Source: Podila epigama
Lineage: Eukaryota; Mortierellomycota; Mortierellomycetes; Mortierellales; Mortierellaceae
Direction of reading: 5' to 3'
DNA length: 26,328 nucleotides
Assembly (NCBI GenBank): GCA_015679605.1
Contig: JAAAVE010000210.1
Coordinates: forward strand, 1-26,328
The notes beneath the pieces were generated by a model. It worked only from the letters and a program-made list of their open reading frames with translations. It did not search any database and was not told the origin of the DNA. Below are positions 11,520 to 22,950 of this stretch, in pieces. A program made the position numbers and the translations under genes. Every line of letters begins with the position of its first letter. The first letter of the stretch is position 1.

Positions 11520-12080
11520 TTCAGATGAACTCTATGGACACAAAGGGCATCATTGTCAGTCATCGTTTTTTTTTTGTCTATCCAATCGCGCGTTGATCAG
11601 TGATGGGCCCAGGTTGACTTTCTTCATTCAGACTGACAAGAAAAGATGCTTGTCAAAAATAAGAATAAAAAAAAAAGGAAAGACGTGGTGGAGGAGGGCT
11701 TACATGAGCTCAACACAGATGAGAAGAGTTCAAGAGTTTTTCTTTTTGTGTTGGTGGTAGAACTGCAGAGTTGAGAAATGGATGAATGAATGGGTGAAGG
11801 AACAAAAAGAGTTCAAGCCAAAAAAAGATGCTCACTCGATAGGTGCGATGCTGACAGGGGGAAAATGGCCCCCTTCTAATTGACCGAGGCATTGATTGAC
11901 CGTGGGCCGTTGGTATCACATACAATAATGGTTCACACCCCCCTTATTTCTCTTTTTCACACCCACGACACGCAGCCTTCGCTCCCACCCCTCACTTTCC
12001 TTCATGTCGACACAATTGAATTGTAATGAAATCACGACATGGTTCCTGTTGAGAGAACAATGGTGTTTTTTGCCATGTGC

Positions 12081-12098
12081 GTGTGTGTGTGTGTGTGT
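12081..12098 (+). repeat. GT dinucleotide microsatellite
   Basis: A near-perfect GT run lies about 425 bp upstream of the proteasome subunit start codon. Confidence 0.9.
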
Positions 12099-12420
12099 TG
12101 TGTTGGCACGTTCGCGTTGGCTGAAAAAAAAAATAGGTTCAAAACTGCGACTGGAAGTACACTCATCAAGCGCGCATGGATTTACAGGATTCACAGGTTA
12201 TGCGATGTCCTCAACTTCGGTGACCAAAAAATTTTCAGACAGCCAAAGGGAACTCCTTGGCTTCACTGGACATGCAGACGCGTCACAGACAGCGTGGCCG
12301 CGTGTGTTGAGGGGCAGTTGAAAGAGAGACGAGTTGCATTCATTTCATTTGGTCCAAAGGTGTCATTCAAAGCACACGTCTCGTCTCCATTTTCCGTCTA
12401 CATCTCTGTCCAGAAGAACG

Positions 12421-12440
12421 AAATATACATATATTATAGC
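12421..12440 (+). promoter_or_regulatory. TATA-like AT-rich element upstream of the proteasome gene
   Basis: The sequence contains TATACATATATTATA about 85-100 bp before the ATG at 12522. Its position suits a core promoter element for the + strand gene. This is a composition-based call only. Confidence 0.3.
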
Positions 12441-12521
12441 CCCCATTCAAGCGTGGAAACAAATATCACACAAAGAACTTCTCCTCACTAACAGTAAAGC
12501 AAAGCAAGTAACATACCCCCA

Positions 12522-13771
12522 ATGGACCACTTTCCAACCAACTGGGGCAATCCCCGCTCAGAGGAAGTCGACAACTACAACACCTACCCAGTCGCATCTC
12601 ACATTGGCAATGTACCCCACAGTGTGCGCCAAATTGCTGGCTTTGGTCATACCAACGGGCACCCTACATCGCATACTCAGTGAGTACACGCTTTTTTTTC
12701 CAAGAGACAAAAGTGCATAAAAGAGAAAACAAGGATCCTTAGTCTGATCTTTACTTTCTTAACTCGTGTCTATCCTACGTCGAAAACCATTATAGATCGC
12801 CTGTCGTGACAGGAACGTCAGTGCTCGGACTCAAGTTCAAAGGTGGCGTGATCATGGCTGCCGATAACCTGGCCTCATACGGCTCATTGGCTCGCTTCCG
12901 TGATGTAGAGCGTTTGCACAAGGTCGCAGACTTTACCGTCATTGGAGCCAGTGGTGACATTTCCGACTTTCAATATGTCAAGAACCTCTTGGACTCTCAG
13001 ATGTGAGTGCATCTTTTATTTATGCTTGTTCTTTGGTTAGTCAATTTTTTTTTCTGGATATTAATAGGTATCTAAACCAAACAAATGATGACACTCAATA
13101 GGATCAAGGAATACAATGCCGATGACGGCCACACACTGTCAACCCCCAACATTTACGAGTACCTCTGGCGTGTCATGTACAACCGTCGCTCAAAGATGAA
13201 CCCCCTCTGGAACACATTTGTGCTTGGAGGTATCCACAAGGGTGAAAGGTAGGAACAACAATTAGCAATGTGGCGTTATATGCGAAGAAACAAATATATA
13301 TCCTACGCTTCAAACGTCTTACAAAACCATCTTTTATCGTACCACACACACGTATTAGCTTCTTGGGAGCAATTGATCTCAAGGGAACACCGTATCAGGC
13401 TGCTTCGATCGCTACAGGATTCGGGTCACACTTGGCTCAGCCTATTCTGAGAAAGGAGCTGGAACTTCGTGGAGGCGAGGATAATATCACAGAGGAACAG
13501 GCAGTTGAGATCTTAAAGAAGAGCATGAAGGTTCTATGGTACAGAGATGCCAGGAGCATGAACAAGGTAAGAGTCATGTCCCTTGCCATCTACATCAGTG
13601 CCATTTGTTAACATTCAAACGCTTATATTTAACATGTACTCGATTTTGTAATTATACTTGTACTAGTTCCAATTGGCAAAGATTACTTCGGAAGGCGTAA
13701 CCATCTCTGAACCCATGTCTGTGGAGACAGAGTGGGGATTTGCCGAGAACATTCGTGGATATGGTGCTTAG
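12522..13771 (+). CDS. PRE4: 20S proteasome subunit beta type-4 (beta-7, Pre4/PSMB4)
   Basis: Exons are 12522-12679, 12796-13002, 13102-13248, 13359-13566 and 13667-13771, giving 274 residues. Donors are GTGAGT, GTGAGT, GTAGGA and GTAAGA, and phases are kept throughout. The protein matches PSMB4: [14 protein letters not shown] at the mature N-terminus, [83 protein letters not shown] and TEWGFAENI. About 50 residues precede the mature domain as a propeptide. Beta-7 is one of the non-catalytic subunits of the 20S core; it stabilises the beta-ring junction in proteasomes that degrade ubiquitinated proteins in cytosol and nucleus. It is head to head with STT3 and tail to tail with PGM3. Confidence 0.97.
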
Positions 13772-13780
13772 AAAGAATGA

Positions 13781-13796
13781 CACACACACACACACA
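13781..13796 (+). repeat. CA dinucleotide microsatellite in the 3' UTR
   Basis: A pure CA run begins ten bases after the proteasome stop codon. It lies in the short convergent spacer (13772-14036) shared with PGM3, which is otherwise T-rich then A-rich with no gene. Confidence 0.9.
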
Positions 13797-14036
13797 AAAA
13801 TGAATCTATAGTTCTCTGCTTAGATTGAGATTGTCACTGTTTTTTCTTTTTCTTTCTTTTCTTTTCTATTCTTGCAGGGTGTTTTCAAGAGAAGCAGCAG
13901 CATTAAAGAAATGCACAATTGGATAGGAAAAAAAGAAAGACAAAAGAAAAACAAAAAAAGACGTGAAATCTTTCGATTTTTATTGATATCCTACATGTTG
14001 GCGACAAAAAAAGAAAAAAAGAAGTGGTATGGATGA

Positions 14037-16652
14037 TTAGATGAATTCCCTGGGGCGGGCACCAGAACCGCAATTATTGTAATCAAAGACCAAGCCGCCA
14101 ATGCGGAAGGCCAACTCGTCGGTCTCTGGCCGTGTGGCAGCCTCGGCGTAGACGCGGACAACATCCTCAGTGCCTGAGGGACGAACGAACGAACGACCGT
14201 CGCGGAACTTGAGGACAATGGCATCAATAGCATCCTGGAGGCCAGCAGGCTCGGTCAACTTGCGCTCCGCGTCAACGGTCTTGAAGATCGAGCGGTCCTG
14301 GACAACAACCTTGACCAAACGGTTGGGCAAATCAGTGTAGGCCTGGTCCCAGACCTTAGGAGTCCATTGGCGCTGGGTCAAGATGGTCTCGACCAAGAAG
14401 AGGTCAGAGAACGCATCACCAACAGTCTGGTTGATCACGTCTGAGAGTGCGCGAAGTGAGCGGATGGCATTAGCCTGGGCTGGCGAGGATCCCTCGGTAG
14501 AGTGGATGGTCTTGAGGGCTGAGGGGCTGAAGAGAACAGTACCGTGACCGTTGGCTTCAAAGTACACACCAACATCATACTTCATAGCCTCATGGTGCAA
14601 ATGCTTAACACCAGTAGGGACACAAGAAACGGGCACGTTCTAAAAGAGGGATAAATCCAAAAAAGATTGGATTGCATGATAAGTATGAAAGTCACTCATG
14701 CAAGCAGACCCTATTTCTTTAACACTGTCGCCGAATTTCATCATATTTACCAAAGTGTTGCGGAGGTATTGCGTGGAGGCTCCATTGGCGTAAGCGGTCT
14801 GAACAACACCAACAGAGATATCCTCAATGCCAGCAGACTTGACCAAATCGATAATGTACATGGCAGCGAGACCTGCAATCTTGTCACCGTCCAGAAGCTT
14901 AAAGGTGTTGTCTAAGTTTTCAACCATTGAGCCAAAAAGTCGAATTGTTGAGTATTGTTTTTTCCTTTCCCTTTTCCTATGCATAATCCTTATCGTCATC
15001 ATTGTTCATAGCCGTAGCCGTATCCTCAAATCGGCACCATGTTCTTGTACCAAGGTTTTGTATGCATACCTTCGTCTTGGTAGTAGTAAACAATGCGGTC
15101 GGCATCTCCATCAAAGGATGCGTATCTCTCGCCAGCTGCCGTCTTTAAACCAACAGGAGCACGCTGCTGAGTCTTGACAAAGTCAGCGCCCGACTATTTT
15201 TTTTTTTTTTTGTACAACCGTGAGAAATCGCCAGAAGAAAAAGGGATGTTAACAAAGAGTTCTTGAGCGATGCAAACGAAACCACATTAACACGACACCA
15301 TTTTTACGCTTATCCAACGTACGTTCAAATTGAGCTTGCTGGCATCCTCAATGTCATCATTGATAATCTTGACAGCAAAGGAATCGCCAAGGTAAGGGAG
15401 AATCTCCTTAAACTTGGGGGCACCAACACCATTGGCGCAATCGAGGATCAAAGGTGAGAGTCTGGGCTTGTCCTCGACCAGGATCTTAAAGGCATCTGAG
15501 AGCTTCTTGTAGTAACCCTCGGCGCTGGGTTCACCGTAAGCCTCAGGAGTGCCGGCAGTGTTGAGGCAGCGAGTAATGTAATGGAGTTGAGGAGTGGTGA
15601 GGATGCCATAGTCGGTCGACTGGGCGCCAAGGACCTTGAGACCATCGACGAGGGCCTCGACCAGAGACGCACCACTGGGGCGGGTGTCGCGGCCAAAGAC
15701 GACGTTGGCGGGCTTGGTGAGGTCGATCTTGAGGGAGCTCACCATGCCGCTAATGGCGGCGGCCAAGTGCTCGTTCGAGGGCGCGTTGGCCAAGGCGGTG
15801 GCATGTGCTTCCCAAGCACCCTCCATCATCTCTCCCAAAGGATCAACCACCTTGACACCGTTGTCCTGTTGAAGTTTTTTTTTGTGTATAGAATGTGTAT
15901 TAGTATTCATGTACCCATTTAAGCTCCAACTCTTGAGTTCCTTGTTTTTGAACAGTCCCATAGTTTCATGTCAATATATGAATATGGCTTACGGCAGCGG
16001 GGTTGTGCGAGGCGGTGATCATGACACCGATGACCTTGCCATCCAACTTCTTGGAGCGGAGCGAGGCCAAGATACCAGTACGGAAGATGACAGAGTCCAA
16101 CAGATCAGCTCTATTCGGATAGACGGTCAGAGTGAGAAAAATAAAAAGAGAATGTGATTCGCGTTTAGCATACTAGAGTTCAATGGACTCAACGGACTCT
16201 GTTCCTGTGAGAGAAAGGATTTACGCCAGCAATGAACAGGGCCTGTGCCTTCCCGGTATGATTCCATGTGGGTCCCTGCTTTGTTGTTATCGCACGCGTG
16301 TACATCGCACACCCCCCTTTTTTTATTTGATGGTTAGGCTTCGTCATCAATGGGCGCTTTTTGGCTTTTTTTTTTATTGTTTCGGGTGTTCTTCCCATGG
16401 TATGCCACAACACCGATTGTAGCTGCCCATGCTACCGACGCAGATAAAGACAGAGGAAGGCGTTTTCGAAAGCTAAAGAACACGACACGGATCACATATT
16501 CTATATCACTGTAAAAAGTTTGGGTGTCCGTGGGACAAAAAAAAATAAACTTACTTCATGCGGAAACCAGCAGTGCCATAGGTAAAGTTGGCCTCTGGTT
16601 TGGGATGAAGGTTGGAAAGGGTGTTGAGTGTGTCGACGTTGACGGAGGCCAT
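14037..16652 (-). CDS. PCM1: Phosphoacetylglucosamine mutase (PGM3/PCM1/AGM1)
   Basis: Exons on the minus strand are 16652-16555, 16110-15993, 15865-15323, 15193-15070, 14911-14751 and 14639-14037; all phases agree, giving 548 residues (human 542). The enzyme interconverts GlcNAc-6-P and GlcNAc-1-P, feeding UDP-GlcNAc for chitin, N-glycans and GPI anchors in the cytosol. The N-terminus holds TYGTAGFR. The active-site phosphoserine is Ser67 in TASHNP, followed by DNGVKVVDP. The metal loop DGDADR is at 281-286, the sugar-binding loop EANGHG at about 376-381, and the phosphate-binding [12 protein letters not shown] near 501. All catalytic motifs are intact. Only 291 bp separate its start from the receptor stop on the same strand, so its promoter is compact or overlaps that gene's 3' UTR. 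Intron 3 has an A15 run immediately before its TAG acceptor. Confidence 0.97.
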
Positions 16653-16943
16653 GTTGAAGGATGAGCGCTGATCAGAATGGAGCATAGTAAGGGAAAGGAG
16701 GAAAGATGAAGATGCGAGATGATGAAAAAGGGGAGAAAAAGAAAAAAAGGAATGCGAATGCCAAAAAATACAGACCTATTTTTACTCAAGGTTTGGCTTG
16801 GTTTTGCTTTTTGAGACGTGAGCAGCAAACGAAGCGCTTTTTTTTTTCTTTTTGTAATTGCACGATGCTTTAATGCACACAGAAATTTTAATTCCAGGGC
16901 TAGTGCTGAGGTTGGACAATCCCCTGGTCATCCATCCCCTGGG
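16653..16943 (-). promoter_or_regulatory. Short spacer: PGM3 promoter and receptor 3' UTR
   Basis: The 291-bp gap between two minus-strand genes is pyrimidine-rich on the coding strand (16680-16760 reads CTTT/TTCC-rich), as expected for a fungal promoter or leader. No gene is visible in it. Confidence 0.45.
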
Positions 16944-19900
16944 TCAAGGTTCCTGAAGACTGTGCCGTGGGCTCTCTGTGAATCGGTCAGACACCGCCGG
17001 TAAACCCTGGTGCCTCACTCCCACATACCCAGTATAGACTCCCTCCTCCTCTCCTTCATTAGAGCCACGACTACTGCTGCTACTGCTGGTGCCACGGTTT
17101 GTGCCACTATCATGGCCAACACCACTGCCAGCGCCACTGCCAGCGCCAGTACCAGGGTCAGTACCGTCTCCACTAGTACCGCCGCCAAACTGCGACAAAT
17201 CATTGTTCCTCTCATGCCGAGGACTCGACCTCACACTATTGTTCAGTCTCGGCATCAGATGATGCAGTCCGTACATGGTCGCATTCAAAGTCTCGTCACT
17301 TTCGCTCCTTGTCTGAACCTGACGCATAGCCAGCATCATGCTCACGTCGTTATAGCCACTGTTGGCACTACTCTTGCTCTCCCTGTGGAAATGACTCCTG
17401 CGCACCGTCGAGTTGGCTCGTGAATGGTCTTTTGAACGCGTACTATAGGTAGCACCACCACCACCTGTCTTGTTGTCGAAAAGACTGTGCCAATGCTGAA
17501 GGCGCTCCTCGTCCTTGACTTGGAGCAAGAAATTAAAGCGACCTTTGCCCACCACGCGCAAAATGTAGTTGTCTTGTTCGCGCGAATGTATTTCGACACT
17601 GACAAAGGAGTAAGTCCGTCCACTCTCTGGTTTTCCCTAATAAAGTTCAAAGACATATCGGTTTGTTGTACTTTTGAGTTAAGACAACGAGCATTTTTGA
17701 TCTTTTTTTTTTTTTTTTTTGTATCTGGAACATTTGGCAATAATGACGACCTTACCACTTCAAAACAAGTAAAGTATTTGTCTGTAGGATAGAGAATGAC
17801 TCGTCGCATGCACCAACTTGCAAGGAACGGTAGATACCTGTTCTGAAATTTGACGCCCATGTAGCCCATATGTGCCTCCCGTAAAGTGTCTCCACGGTCA
17901 TCAATAGACACAATACTTCCTTTTCGTCCACCGGATGTTGAATAGGCATTGTTGCTGACTGTGCTCGCGCCAGCACCTCCGACCGAGCTCCCACCAGCTC
18001 CCACATTACTGAGCCAACCACCGCTTCCACCAACCCGATTGTTCAAAAAGCTGTCAATGCTTCTCTCCTCAGAGATATCAGTGTTTCCATGCAGGCTCTG
18101 ACGTCCAAACTCGCTGAAAAGCTTGAGGAGCTTTGGTAGGAACATAAACATGAGTGATACTGTCGTACCAAAGAGGACCACAATGTTGGACAGGAAGAAT
18201 GAGGTAAAGTATTGATCCCGAGGTAAAAACAGTGTCGGCAAGGCGATGCATCCGGAAAGGAGGATATTACTATGACGAAGGCAGCAAAGGCATGTCAGTA
18301 CACTGGATTATCATAAACAATGCGACAGTATGCATTTTTTTTCCCCTTGAAAGTGACTTTTGCATACTAGACAACAAAGGCAATCTGGCGGCATTCGTTG
18401 TAATTGGCGGCCACGTTACGATTCTGGTAAGCGAGATAAGTTGCCACGAGAAGTAAAGAGACATTATATGCAAAGAGAACGCCAAAGAAGGGCGCGTCGG
18501 CTTTTGATTGGATATTGCATGTAAAATACGTGGTCAAATCACCCATTGTGACCTGCTCCATCATGGGTGGCACTTTTATGAACCACGTAGTCATAATGGC
18601 CTGTTGAAGAGAATGAAGAGAGTGAGTAGGAGGGAGATTTTTTCATCTACTGAAAGGGACGTTTGAGAGACTGTCACAGAAAATAACATGTTTATACTCA
18701 CCAGATTTACGGTCATTATCGTGCCAACGATTTTCAAAAGGTGTGAATCGCGGATGACGCGTTTCGTGACATAGATGTTGTGAAAGATCCTGTACACTCG
18801 AAAGTTCTTTGCCACAATATTGCTGACAACAAGTAGAAAACCAATGTTTAAAGTCAACGGTCTGGCGACACAAGTTCCGTGGTTGGGAATGTCGAGGCCA
18901 AGAATTGCAGAGACGTAAAGTAGCATGAAGCCGCACAGTTCAAAACAGCAGAAAAGAGGACTTTGTTTGAAAAAAAAGAAGGGTTAGAGAGCGGACACGA
19001 GCCATTGGCTTGGTGTTATAACTTATACATAGAAAAAAAAAAGCCAGAATTCAGTATACCTGGATGCCTTGATGACTTGGGCGTCCCTGTGCAAGACCAC
19101 AATGACCATAGTCACGAGCGAGAACAGGATGCCTAAACCAGCAATAATCATAATCACAACGCCAATAGTAGATCCATACATCGGGTTGAGCACCCGCAGC
19201 GGTGCGGAATCTGCAGGAGTATCATATGTCCCATCAAAGTACATAGGTGGTGAGGACACGTTAAAGACGCCAGAGTACGAGTTGCCAACCACAACTGCAT
19301 GACCATGTTGATAGTTGTATAAAATGAAATTTCTAAGGAAAAAAAAAAAAAATGAGTGGTAGCAAAAGCTATAAAAGTTAGATAATGCAGCGATGATTAT
19401 ACCTTAAATTATCGTACAATAGGGATAGTTATATGGGTGGATGGATGAGAACAGTACCCGTAAACGACATCTCCAAACTCGTCAAACAGCATGGGGCCGC
19501 CTGGACCTGTGTAATTCGTGTTCATGCTGAGTGGCTTCAGCTTGGAGCCCAGTCTGCCAGTGGCTAACATGTGAAGAGCTGTCCAGTTCCCCTTGACTGC
19601 ATTGGCAAATCCGTTGGCCATGACCATCATGCAGGAGTACGCTTGACTATTTTTAATTATATATGTAATATTCGCGTGGTGGTTACTAAAAAAAAAAAAA
19701 AAAAAAAAAGTCCGCGTCTTTTCATTATCCTATCACAGTATTCAACATGTGAATGGGAACTTACGCTTCGTTACTGGATATTTCACGGCTGCCAGAGTAA
19801 GGAAACTCTTTAGGATCCAACTCGGACCATTTATCTAGAAACTCTTCGTAGGGTGGATATCCATGCAATTCAAGCATGTTATCGAACATGAACAGACCGT

Positions 19901-21504
19901 TTAGCTGTTCGGTCGTGATGCCTGGGATCTCTAGGAGTGGATCTGTCACCTGGTCGATTGTCAGCCATACATAGTCCTTGCTCACTAGACCACGGCGCAC
20001 GGCTTCAGCCATGAGCTTGATTTGTGGGACCCCCACTGCAGCGACGACAATAATCCGTTGCCCCGAATCCTTGAGTCGATCGAGGACAGGTCCAACATCG
20101 GAGGAGCTACCCGCGTTCCAGAAAGTCCTACGGAACCCAATGTTGATATCGCGTAACTTTGCCTGCTTTGAAATGTTTTCCATCATCTCTGAACCAAGTG
20201 AGTCGCCTGTGTAGAAGACGGCCATGGTCTTCCAGCCTCGGCTTGCCACAAAGTCAATCATCACTCTGCCAAACATGAGCTCTGTTGGAATGGTTCTGAA
20301 AAAGTGTCCATAGTCCTTACTCGACAGTTGCGCTGAAGTCGATTCAGAAGTAGGAAAAGGGAAGTATTAGCGTCAGTTGGAGATGTGCTGAACACGGAAA
20401 TAAATGCCATCCTAATAAACTTACTGGAGCCCGCTGAAAAAGAGCACTGGGGTATAGAGAGACGACTGGTCAAGAGCGCGGATTGGACAGTGAGAGCGCT
20501 GCTGACGTCGCCAATAACTCCAGAGACACCGCCTTCGGCCTGCAGCAGTGAAACAGTCGAGAAAATAGCCTGACCGGCACCAGAATTCTCGGGGTCGGCG
20601 CCATTGAACGAATCCTTGAGGACAAGAGTGATGTATGCTCCAGGGATAAGTTTGTTGGCATTAATCTCGCCTGCCGCCATGCGAATGGCCGATGTTCCGC
20701 TGTTATTGTTCAGATAGTCAAAATAGTCATACAAAAATTATTGCGTCGTGAGTTTTGGCCTGCTCAGATTTGTTTTAGTGAACACGAATACTAGATTTTT
20801 CACACTGTCTTAATTTACCTGAATGAAAGTTGCTGGGTCAGGTCGTTGGGTAGAGAATAAGGTAGGAGAACGCCCACTTTGATCTGGACGAGGCCATCAG
20901 TACTCGTGATATTCGGAGTGAGGTAAAGCGAGTTGTTGGCGCCGGTCATTGGCGTGTAAGGAAAGACTCTGAGGGAGGCATTAGGTTCGTTTTGGGGAAG
21001 GATAAAGGTTGACGGTGCCAATGGAACCGCGGTATGGTTGAGTTCAGGGTCGTGATCGTGGTCATGGTCATGTTGTTGGACTACTGGAGGCGTTTGTGGC
21101 GGAGATGGCTGTTGTCGCCTTTCAAGGTGATGATTGTATGCGTCTATTGTGGGACGCAAGAGGTCCTCGTCCTTGGCATGCTTTGGTGCAGCATCGTTGT
21201 TGGACAAAAGCCTTCTCTTTATGTTCCGAATGACGCTTTTCTCTTTAGAACGAAGACTTTTGTGTTGCTGTTGCTGCTGGTCTTCATATGTCGATTGTGA
21301 AGAAACCCTACTGAATGGGCATATTAATTGTGGCGATATTTGTTCTTGAGGGCATGGTGGAGGAGAATTGTCGTTGATAACACTGGGTGCTGGTGTTGAC
21401 GTCGCAGTAGCATTGGTAACGAAATGGATATTAGGATGTACTGCGCCAACAAGTATGACTGCCAGGGCAACAAAGGAGAAGGTCCTTTGTGTCCTTTGAA
21501 TCAT
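16944..21504 (-). CDS. Class C (GABA-B-like) GPCR with cytoplasmic PH-like domain
   Basis: Nine exons on the minus strand: 21504-20819, 20699-20425, 20332-19765, 19646-19458, 19332-19060, 18960-18702, 18600-18368, 18269-17756 and 17636-16944, all in phase; 1229 residues. An N-terminal hydrophobic segment (about 5-22) is a likely signal peptide. Residues 25-200 are low complexity with Gln runs and an alternating His-Asp stretch. A periplasmic-binding-type ligand domain (about 206-600) opens with IKVGVLLPYS and SGTSAIRMAAGEIN. No Cys-rich domain follows, as in GABA-B receptors. Seven TM segments span about 627-873; TM1 is followed by the family hallmark KASSPLF and TM7 ends in FLPKLL. After a Ser/Gly-rich linker, residues 962-1053 resemble a PH domain: GYMGVKFQ strand, W980, RRVILYP, YILRVVGKGRFNFLLQV and a final helix with Trp1048. 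The tail is Ser/Gly-rich. Ligand and G-protein partner cannot be read from sequence. Confidence 0.92.
19688..19709. repeat. A22 homopolymer in receptor intron 3
   Basis: Twenty-two consecutive A on + (T on the coding strand) lie inside the intron 19647-19764. An 18-base T run (17703-17720) lies in the last receptor intron. Both are sites of likely length variation or sequencing error but fall outside the coding exons. Confidence 0.95.
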
Positions 21505-22199
21505 GGTTTTGTTTGAATGCTGGAATCAAAAGGAGAACGAGGTGGGATCAATAAAGAGTGAATTCTGGAGAGCTCATTTTTCATTGCCCTTTTTTTTTCT
21601 CTTCTCTTTCTTCTTCTCTTCTCTTTCTTCATTTTCATATTTATTATTATAACAGACAGATAACGAGAAGGGTTGAATACAGGTCAATGGTGTCAGGCAA
21701 TGCAGGTCATGGATGCATCCTGGAGCACAATGGTACCAACTGTACCTGGTTCTGGGTTCAATGCACAAGAGGCGACAAAGGGTAATAATGACTAATCAAT
21801 TGACGAGTAGGACGAGCGTGGATGCGAGGAGTGCAGTGCGAGGGGTAGGCGGGATGAGAGCGGGAGGGAGCGGGTAACGGAGTAAGTGTGTGAGAGAGTG
21901 CGAGTGAGATGTAGACAGAGTTGAGCCAAAGGGGGGGAAGGGAGATGGGTGGGTGTAGAATATGCGTAATAAAGTGAAGGATGGAGTGAGAAGAGGGTGG
22001 GTGGGTGCCGTGGGTGCGTTGCGAGTGTTTTCAAGGAATGAATGGAAAACAAGATGGGTATCGAAGGATGAATGGGTGGTTCAGTTGTTGAAGTTGGCGA
22101 TATTAACAGGAATCTCTAGGTAGAGGCTGACAGTCATGAGTTGGAGCGTGACACAGACACGAACGAAGAAAAGGCAATGATGATATGATTGATGTCGAA

Positions 22200-22351
22200 C
22201 GTGTGTGTGTGTTTATGTCCATGTCAATGAGGGTATGTGTGTGTTTGTGTATGTCTATGTGCGAATATGAGGTGTGTCTGTCTGTGTGTTTGTGATTGTG
22301 TATGCGTTTTTGTGTGAATAAATATTGTGTGGGGGCGTGTGTGTTGATGAA
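22200..22351 (+). repeat. Imperfect GT-rich (CA-rich on minus) block
   Basis: Interrupted GTGTGT runs with TATGT and TTTGTG variants extend about 150 bp. On the receptor's strand this is a CACACA-rich leader-like stretch. Confidence 0.75.
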
Positions 22352-22904
22352 AAGAAGATAGGAATGAAGGTGAAGACAAGAAAAAAAGAGAGACTTGCTC
22401 CATCAAGGAATAGGAAAAAAGAAAGAGAAAGAGAGAATGAATGGCAAAGGGGAGCAACAAAATGCTATTCTGGATGGCTCCTCATTTTTTGGTATTAGCG
22501 TGGTGTTTCTGGTAGTCCCATGCGAGAAGCCGCCGTTCTTTTTTTCTTTTCCTTTTCTCTTTCTCTTTATTAATCTCGTATTGAATGAGAGGGAAGGGAC
22601 GTGGTCTCAATGGATGATCACAGTGAAGGATGGTAGGCTTGTGAGGTAGTAAGAAATTAGGAAAGACAAGGATGAAAAAGAAAGAGATGCAAAAAAAAGG
22701 CGAAAGTGGGAGTAGGCAAGGAACAGAAGAAGGATAGAAGAGATAGAGAGACAAAGAAACGAGGACGGTTGGAAGGAGCAGACAAGGTGTGCGGATGGAT
22801 GTCAAGATATCAGAGAGAAAGAGAAAAAGAGAGGGGAGAAACGTGTTAAACATTGAGCATGAGTGTGGGGATGAGAGAAATAAGTGTGTTTTCATTTTTT
22901 TGTC

Positions 22905-22950
22905 CCCATCCCATCCCATGCAACCCATGCAACCCATGGCCCATGGCCCC
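22905..22950 (+). repeat. Nested CCCAT-based tandem repeat
   Basis: Consecutive units read CCCAT twice, CCCATGCAA twice and CCCATGG twice, then CCCC. Three unit lengths (5, 9 and 7 bp) share the same CCCAT core, suggesting stepwise slippage. Two CCATGG palindromes are included. Confidence 0.85.

Larger units (their letters stand above)
11520..12521. promoter_or_regulatory. Bidirectional promoter region, STT3 / proteasome beta-7
   Basis: About 1 kb separates the two divergent start codons and must hold both promoters and leaders. It contains A- and T-runs near 11570 and 11670, a GT microsatellite at 12081-12098 and a TATA-like stretch at 12421-12440. I looked for the yeast proteasome control element GGTGGCAAA on both strands and did not see it. 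Open frames here (for example 12039-12491) have no family resemblance and are crossed by the GT repeat. Confidence 0.55.

Noticed and set aside
12039-12491. Plus-strand open frame of 150 codons between STT3 and the proteasome gene
   Set aside because: It reads through the GT microsatellite as alternating Cys-Val, has no family resemblance, and lies in the shared promoter.
17835-17855. GT...AAG stretch of 21 nt inside receptor exon 8 that could be spliced in phase
   Set aside because: It is far too short for a spliceosomal intron, and the residues it encodes (YLPFLAS region) fit the loop before the conserved Trp of the PH-like domain.
22200-22351. GT-rich block as a telomere-like repeat
   Set aside because: The units are irregular GT/TATGT and not a constant G-rich telomere unit, and normal genes lie on both sides.
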